Shown here: positions 33,521 to 38,243 of the stretch, one piece after another | Numbering within the stretch: the stretch's first letter is position 1 | Layout of the letters: each line of letters opens with the position of its first letter | From: Verrucomicrobiota bacterium | GTDB lineage: Bacteria > Verrucomicrobiota > Verrucomicrobiia > Palsa-1439 | Direction of reading: 5' to 3' | Length of the DNA: 38,243 nucleotides | NCBI GenBank assembly: GCA_016871575.1 | Contig: VHCW01000043.1 | Coordinates: forward strand, 1-38,243 | Made by a program: the position numbers and the translations under genes | The notes under the pieces: generated by a model | Database searches by the model: none | Told to the model about the DNA's origin: nothing | What the model saw: the letters and a program-made list of their open reading frames with translations, nothing else

Positions 33521-35011
33521 TCAACGGATTTTCAGGTCAGGCAGTTCGGACTTGATGCCTTCGTCCAGCGGCATCTTGTCGTTTTGCTGTGTGAGTCCGA
33601 CCTGCTTCATGACGTTCAACAGCTCGCGCTGCATTTGTCGGACAACGCCGGTGTACTTGGGGTTGTCAATCAGGTTGTGGCGTTCCTCGGGGTCGAACTC
33701 GATGTTGTACAACTCGGCCTTGTGCCGGTCAGGACTGCCGTCGCCGTGCGGCGAGTGGGTGTATTTCCACGTCTCGGTGCGGACGCTTCGGACGTTCGGG
33801 GTGTAGGGGAACTGTTTCTCGTAATTGTAGTAGTAGAGCCACGACTTGCGCCACGAACGGTCGCCGCGTTGCGCGAGTTTCACCCAGGATTTGCCGTGAA
33901 TGTTCGGCAGGGAGGGCGCGCCGCAAAGCTCCAGCAGACTCGGCGCAACGTCCACGGTGAGCACCTGTTGCTCGACGATCTTCGGCTGCGTGGGCGCGGT
34001 GAGGCCGGGGAAGCGGACGACCTGCACGATGCGGATGCTCGGCTCGTGGGCGGTGCGTTTGTCCACCATGCCGTGTTCGCCGTTGAGGATGCCGTTGTCG
34101 CTCATGAACACGATAATGGTGTTGTCCAGTTCGCCGCGCTGCCGGAGCAATTCGTAGAGCCGTCCAACGCTGTCGTCCACCGACAGCAACGTGGCCCAGT
34201 AGGCGCGCGTCATCGCCTCGAAATCCTTGACCGCTTCCGGCGAGTCGTCGGGAAACTTCTTTCGCCAATCGAACAGCGGCCCGTAGATGCCGTGCCACGT
34301 GTAGAGGCGTTGCTTGATCCACGCGGGCTTGTCGTCGAGCATGAAGGCGGTCTCAGGATACGGGACGCGAACCCGCTCGAACGTCTTCTCGTACTTCGGT
34401 TCCGGGAAGTAGAAACTGTGCGGCGCCTTGTGGCCGAGCATCAGGCACCACGGCTTGCCGTCGCGCGGGCGTTTCAGCCAGTCCTCGGCCATGTCGGTGA
34501 CCACGTGGGTGTAGTAGCCTTTCACGACCTCGCGTTTCTGGCCGTTGAAGTTGAACTCGGTGTCGAAGTATTTGCCCTGCCCCTTGTGGGTGACAAACCA
34601 GTTGAAGCCGGGACGCGGATTATCGTTGTCCTCGCCCATGTGCCATTTGCCGATGTAGGCGGTGTCGTACCCGATGGATTGCAACACCATCGGGAAGCTT
34701 TTGAAGTTCGACGGGTACTCGGTGAAATTGTTGACCACGCCGTGCGCGTGCGCGTACAGGCCGCTGAGGATGCTCGCCCGGCTCGGCGAACAGAGCGAGG
34801 TCGTGCAGAAGGCGTTCTTGAAATAAACGCCTTCCCGGCCGAGCCGGTCCATGTTCGGCGTCTTCAGATGCTTGCTGCCGCCCAAGCCGATGGCGTCCCA
34901 TCGCTGGTCATCGGTCAGCATGAAGAGGACATTGGGTTTCTTGTTGGCGGCAAGGGCCGACGTGGTGAGGGCGATGATGCCGGTGATCAGTAGGGTGATG
35001 TAGTGGTTCAT
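33521..35011 (-). CDS. Secreted N-acetylglucosamine-6-sulfatase-like sulfatase
   Basis: A 496-residue exported protein (signal peptide [20 protein letters not shown]). The core is [16 protein letters not shown], then [20 protein letters not shown] with Cys74 as formylglycine precursor, [15 protein letters not shown], and [13 protein letters not shown]. The stretch [18 protein letters not shown] followed by VVNN resembles human glucosamine-6-sulfatase (CCPSRASILTG...VVNN) more than the other copies do, so 6-O-desulfation of an N-acetylhexosamine is a fair guess. The ATG at 35011 overlaps the upstream sulfatase stop as ATGA; an upstream start at 35029 would lie inside that gene. Confidence 0.9.
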   Translation of the reverse strand: MNHYITLLITGIIALTTSALAANKKPNVLFMLTDDQRWDAIGLGGSKHLKTPNMDRLGREGVYFKNAFCTTSLCSPSRASILSGLYAHAHGVVNNFTEYPSNFKSFPMVLQSIGYDTAYIGKWHMGEDNDNPRPGFNWFVTHKGQGKYFDTEFNFNGQKREVVKGYYTHVVTDMAEDWLKRPRDGKPWCLMLGHKAPHSFYFPEPKYEKTFERVRVPYPETAFMLDDKPAWIKQRLYTWHGIYGPLFDWRKKFPDDSPEAVKDFEAMTRAYWATLLSVDDSVGRLYELLRQRGELDNTIIVFMSDNGILNGEHGMVDKRTAHEPSIRIVQVVRFPGLTAPTQPKIVEQQVLTVDVAPSLLELCGAPSLPNIHGKSWVKLAQRGDRSWRKSWLYYYNYEKQFPYTPNVRSVRTETWKYTHSPHGDGSPDRHKAELYNIEFDPEERHNLIDNPKYTGVVRQMQRELLNVMKQVGLTQQNDKMPLDEGIKSELPDLKIR

Positions 35012-36339
35012 GGTGTTGGTTTCTGCCACGGCGTCGCGCCGCCGCGCTGGATGTGGGCGCGGAGGGCGGTGGCGAGTTCATTGAACACTTTCTTGTTTGC
35101 GGTGGCCAGATTATTTTTCTCCTGCGGGTCGGTTTTCAGGTTGTAGAGTTCCATCGGGCTGTACGGATTGTTTTGCATCAATTTCCAGTCGCCGCGGATG
35201 ATGGCCTCGTAACTCTTGCCGCCGTACTGCGGGCCGCCCTCGCGACGGACGAAGTAGAGGTCGCGCGTCTTGTTGATCGTGCCGCCCCGCAGCGCCGGCG
35301 CGAGGCTGACGGCATCGAGGTCGGCGGACGGTTTTACCCCGGCAAGTTCGAGGAAGGTTGGGACCAAGTCGAAGTTCAGCCCGGCATAATCACAGCGCGA
35401 CCCAGCCTTGATCTGCGCCGGCCAGCGCGCCATGAAGGGCACCCGCAGGCCGCCGTCGTAGTGGTCCTGTTTGCCGCCGCGCCACGGGTCGTTGTTCTGC
35501 GCGTGCGGCAACGAACCGCCGTTGTCGGCGCTGAACACGACAAGCGTGTTGTGTTCGAGGCCGGTCTCCTTGAGGGCGGCGAGCACGCGACCGATCCGGT
35601 CGTCGAGATGCTCGACGAACGCGACGTTCTTGGCGCGTTTCTCGTCGAGCTGCGGCGCGCGCTGTTTGACCTTGGCCAGCCAGTCGTCGGGCGGTTCGAT
35701 GGGGAAATGCGGCGCGTTGTAGGCCAGATAGAGAAAGAACGGCTGTTGTTTCTTCTTGGCGCGTTCGCGGATGTAATCGGCGGCCCAGTCGGAAAACAGA
35801 TCGGTCGCGTGCCCCTTCGGCTCGATGACAACGTCGTTGCGGCGCATGTAATTGTTGCCGTGACGCAGATGCGTCGTGTAGCTGTCCATCATGTCGCCGA
35901 GGAACCCGTGGAAGAAATCAAACCCGCGCTCATTGGGTGTGTTGGGCGATTCGAGACCGAGATGCCATTTGCCGACAATGGCCGTGTGATAACCGGCCTT
36001 CTTCAGTTCATCTGCGATGGTCGGCGTTTTCGGATCAAAGTAACCCCACGAGTTTTCCAGTTGCGTGCGAATCACGCCCGGCACGCCGACGCGGTCCGGG
36101 TATTGCCCGGTCAACAGCGCGGCGCGCGACGGCGAGCAAACAGTGCAGTTCGCGCGCATCGTGGTGAACAACATTCCCTCCGTCGCGATGCGGTCAATGT
36201 TCGGCGTCCGCACGTCCGACTGGTGGTACGCGGACACGTCGCCGTAGCCGTGGTCGTCGGTGAAAATCAGCAGGAAGTTCGGGCGCGGCGCGGCAAAAGC
36301 CTGGACGCAACAGAACAGAAAAAGAAGGAGGTGTTTCAT
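35008..36339 (-). CDS. Secreted Cys-type sulfatase (arylsulfatase A-like)
   Basis: The smallest of the group, 443 residues, with a short signal peptide ([16 protein letters not shown]). [19 protein letters not shown] opens the fold; [19 protein letters not shown] carries Cys68 for formylglycine; [13 protein letters not shown] and [15 protein letters not shown] are the remaining active-site motifs. The protein ends shortly after the small C-terminal domain ([21 protein letters not shown]), so it is a minimal sulfatase. AAGAAGGAGG sits 6-7 bases before the ATG, the best ribosome-binding site of the operon, and the ATG also overlaps the preceding stop. Substrate unknown. Confidence 0.93.
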   Translation of the reverse strand: MKHLLLFLFCCVQAFAAPRPNFLLIFTDDHGYGDVSAYHQSDVRTPNIDRIATEGMLFTTMRANCTVCSPSRAALLTGQYPDRVGVPGVIRTQLENSWGYFDPKTPTIADELKKAGYHTAIVGKWHLGLESPNTPNERGFDFFHGFLGDMMDSYTTHLRHGNNYMRRNDVVIEPKGHATDLFSDWAADYIRERAKKKQQPFFLYLAYNAPHFPIEPPDDWLAKVKQRAPQLDEKRAKNVAFVEHLDDRIGRVLAALKETGLEHNTLVVFSADNGGSLPHAQNNDPWRGGKQDHYDGGLRVPFMARWPAQIKAGSRCDYAGLNFDLVPTFLELAGVKPSADLDAVSLAPALRGGTINKTRDLYFVRREGGPQYGGKSYEAIIRGDWKLMQNNPYSPMELYNLKTDPQEKNNLATANKKVFNELATALRAHIQRGGATPWQKPTP

Positions 36340-38180
36340 GGTTGTTTGGTGACAACGACGTAGTAGGCGCCGACTTCATTGCCGTCGTTGCTGGTGAACA
36401 CCGGCGCGAGTTGATGCGACCCGCCGGTGAGCTTGACGTTGAACGTGACTTCTTTGGCTCCGGCGGCAACGGGCTTCCTTGCCAATTCCCGTCCATCAAT
36501 CCGCAGGATCGCCTGCGTGACCGGAATGGCCACGCCTTCGTGGGCGCGAAACGCCTTGTCCGCCCCCGTCACATCAGCGCCCGCCGGCAGACCGGCGGTG
36601 ATGGGCGCGTCCGCTTCCACCGGCCAGCGGCGCAGGCTGACCGTGTACGTGCCCGGTGTGATGACTTTCACGGCCCAATGACCGCGGTGAACGGATTGTC
36701 CGGGCGCAGTCTTGACGGCTTTCTTACCTTTACCGGCCGGTCGTGATGCGGATCCAAAGCCATGCCCTCTGCGGATCTGCTGTTGGTTCCACGGCGGCAG
36801 TTCCTCCTGAATCCAATCGTGCGCGGTCAGGCTGACGACCGGATGACCGGGATGACCGAGGTAAATCTCCGTGGTCTGCGCGAACGTTGGTTCCAGTTCC
36901 GCCCACCACGCATCGTAAAACGCCCGCATCCGCTCCGCCACCGCCGCGTGATCGGCGATGACGTTGCGCTCTTGGCCGGGGTCGTCGTGGATGTTGTAAA
37001 GCTCCTTGCCGTTGATCAACCGCCACGGGCCGGACATGACGGCGGTTTGTTTCCACTTGATCGGGTCGCGCACGCGCTGCGAATCGGTCACGAGGATCCG
37101 GTCGCGCGGCCAGTGGTCGGTCCTGCCGGCAGGATCGAGCAAGGGACGGATCGAGATGCCGTCGAATTTGAGTCCTGCCGGTCTCTTCGCGCCGGTGACG
37201 TCGAGCAACGTCGGCACGATGTCCACGGCGTGACACAGGATGTTGCTGACGTGTTTCTTCGTCCAGCCGCCTCCCGGCCAGTAGGCGAAGAACGGCACGC
37301 GGTGGCCGCCTTCGTACTCGCTCCCTTTTTTGCCGCGCATACCGGCATTGAACACCTTCTCGCCGGTGGCGGTGCCGTTGTCGGTGGTGAAAATGAACAG
37401 CGTGTTCTGCTCGATGCCGAGTTCCCGCAACAACGCGCGGGTCTCGCCCACGTTGTCGTCAATGTTGGAGATCATCCCAAAGAACGCCGCGATGGCCGGC
37501 GGTTGTCCTTTGTACATGTCGAGATACTTCTGCGGCGCATGGAGCGGGCTGTGCGGGGCGTTCGGCGCGATGTAGGCGAGGAACGGTTTCTTCTCTTTGG
37601 CGCACTCGCGGATGAACCGGCGCGCCTGCTCAAAAAACACGTCCGTGCAAAAGCCTTTCGCCGCGACGACCTTGCCGTTGTGAAAGTAATGGCCGTCGAA
37701 GTAGGAGTTGTCCCAGAGATCGGGCGTCTGCCCCACGCCGCCGGCGCCGTGGTGATAGACCTCGGTGAATCCGCGGTCTTCGGGGCGGTAGGGGAAATTA
37801 TCGCCGAGATGCCATTTGCCGAACATGCCGGTGGCGTAGCCGTGGTCCTTGAGAAGCTGGCCGAGCGTGATTTCGTTGTCGCGCAACATGGACCGGCCAT
37901 TGATGGTGTGCCAGACGCCGGTGCGGTTGGTCCAGTGCCCGGTCAGCAACGCGGAGCGCGTGGGCGAACAGGTGGGTCCGACGTGAAAGTCGGTGAGTTG
38001 CGAAGATACCGCCGCCAGCCGGTCAAGGTGAGGCGTCTTGATGATGGGATTGCCGGTGCAGCCGAGATCGCCGTAGCCCTGGTCGTCGGTCATGATGAGG
38101 ACGATGTTGGGACGGCTTGGCGCCGCGAAGCCGGTCGCGCAAATGGAAAGCGCCACGATCAGGGCAGGAATTGAATTCAT
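36336..38180 (-). CDS. Secreted arylsulfatase with extra C-terminal beta domain
   Basis: The first and longest sulfatase of the operon, 614 residues. Signal peptide MNSIPALIVALSICATGFAA; metal site NIVLIMTDDQGYGDLGCTG; PTCSPTRSALLTGHWTNRTG with Cys71, where Thr replaces the more usual Ser of CxPSR, which the maturation machinery of the family tolerates; GMFGKWHLGDNFP; FTTDNGTATGEKV. The sulfatase fold ends near residue 470. A basic linker (RPAGKGKKAVKTA) leads to an added domain of about 110 residues (HRGHWAVKVITPGTYTVSLR to the C-terminus) that looks like an all-beta carbohydrate-binding-type fold. The ATG at 38180 has AAAGGA upstream; the start at 38204 adds a non-signal-like lead. Confidence 0.92.
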   Translation of the reverse strand: MNSIPALIVALSICATGFAAPSRPNIVLIMTDDQGYGDLGCTGNPIIKTPHLDRLAAVSSQLTDFHVGPTCSPTRSALLTGHWTNRTGVWHTINGRSMLRDNEITLGQLLKDHGYATGMFGKWHLGDNFPYRPEDRGFTEVYHHGAGGVGQTPDLWDNSYFDGHYFHNGKVVAAKGFCTDVFFEQARRFIRECAKEKKPFLAYIAPNAPHSPLHAPQKYLDMYKGQPPAIAAFFGMISNIDDNVGETRALLRELGIEQNTLFIFTTDNGTATGEKVFNAGMRGKKGSEYEGGHRVPFFAYWPGGGWTKKHVSNILCHAVDIVPTLLDVTGAKRPAGLKFDGISIRPLLDPAGRTDHWPRDRILVTDSQRVRDPIKWKQTAVMSGPWRLINGKELYNIHDDPGQERNVIADHAAVAERMRAFYDAWWAELEPTFAQTTEIYLGHPGHPVVSLTAHDWIQEELPPWNQQQIRRGHGFGSASRPAGKGKKAVKTAPGQSVHRGHWAVKVITPGTYTVSLRRWPVEADAPITAGLPAGADVTGADKAFRAHEGVAIPVTQAILRIDGRELARKPVAAGAKEVTFNVKLTGGSHQLAPVFTSNDGNEVGAYYVVVTKQP

Positions 38181-38209
38181 ATCAGTCCTTTGGTGTTGCG
38201 ACACTCAAG

Positions 38210-38239
38210 ATTTTAGTGGTCTGTTCCTGTCCGTGTCAA
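38210..38239 (-). promoter_or_regulatory. Promoter of the six-sulfatase operon
   Basis: Read on the minus strand, a consensus TTGACA (38234-38239) is followed after 18 bases by TAAAAT (38210-38215, five of six consensus bases). Transcription would start some 20-25 bases before the AAAGGA ribosome-binding site. No obvious operator dyad is visible in the 63 bases before the window ends. It is the best sigma70-type match found in the window. Confidence 0.7.
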
Positions 38240-38243
38240 CACG

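Noticed and set aside
36762-38174. Long plus-strand frames opposite the sulfatases (also at 29361-30590, 30394-31896, 33584-34993 and 35053-36363)
   Set aside because: All mirror sulfatase codons; they look alike only because the sulfatases do, and they lack ribosome-binding sites or domain motifs.
1-38243. CRISPR arrays, tRNA or rRNA genes, insertion sequences
   Set aside because: No regularly spaced repeats, cloverleaf sequences, rRNA-like segments or transposase motifs were recognised on either strand.

Overview
The window reads as a Verrucomicrobiota-like genome, probably of the Pedosphaera/Limisphaera kind. This is an inference from gene content: GC-rich coding, many secreted Cys-type sulfatases, DUF4838 and mutarotase-symporter proteins, and a complete rod-shape operon with mreB, which makes Planctomycetota less likely. 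Genes are packed tightly, and most operon neighbours share a 4-base ATGA-type start/stop overlap. No stretch over 300 bases lacks a gene; the longest gap is 290 bases (21702-21991). No rRNA, tRNA, CRISPR array or insertion sequence was recognised.

Bases 1-15186 (+ strand): a radical SAM gene cut by the left edge and a Glu/Leu/Phe/Val dehydrogenase are followed by six exported or membrane proteins. These are a sulfatase, a Tat-exported propeller protein resembling glycosidases, a NanM-like mutarotase fused to a sodium symporter, a secreted flavoprotein with two FAD folds and HEAT repeats, an esterase fused to a beta-propeller, and a DUF4838 protein. Together they look like a carbohydrate-scavenging locus in which the substrate is desulfated, deacylated, cleaved, mutarotated and imported.

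Bases 15203-21701: housekeeping and accessory genes. They are trmL, a PsiE-like membrane protein, an iron-type superoxide dismutase with a palindrome across its promoter, a PGPGW membrane protein, and a minus-strand run: membrane protein, larB, toxin-antitoxin module 1, toxin-antitoxin module 2, larC, a Trm112-like protein, glycosyltransferase. larB and larC make the nickel-pincer cofactor, and they are separated here by two type II toxin-antitoxin modules. A decayed 20-codon copy of the larC 5' end lies between the modules. This is the most unusual structure in the window.

Bases 21992-28890 (- strand): mreB-mreC-mreD-mrdA-rodA-rng, the cell-elongation operon ending in RNase G. A 40-base near-perfect palindrome lies just beyond it.

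Bases 28986-38180 (- strand): six consecutive, mostly translationally coupled secreted sulfatases behind a strong sigma70-like promoter at 38210-38239. Each has a Cys formylglycine site and a signal peptide, and their sequences differ enough to suggest different sulfate positions. With the plus-strand copy there are seven sulfatases in 38 kb, and no formylglycine-generating enzyme was seen in the window.
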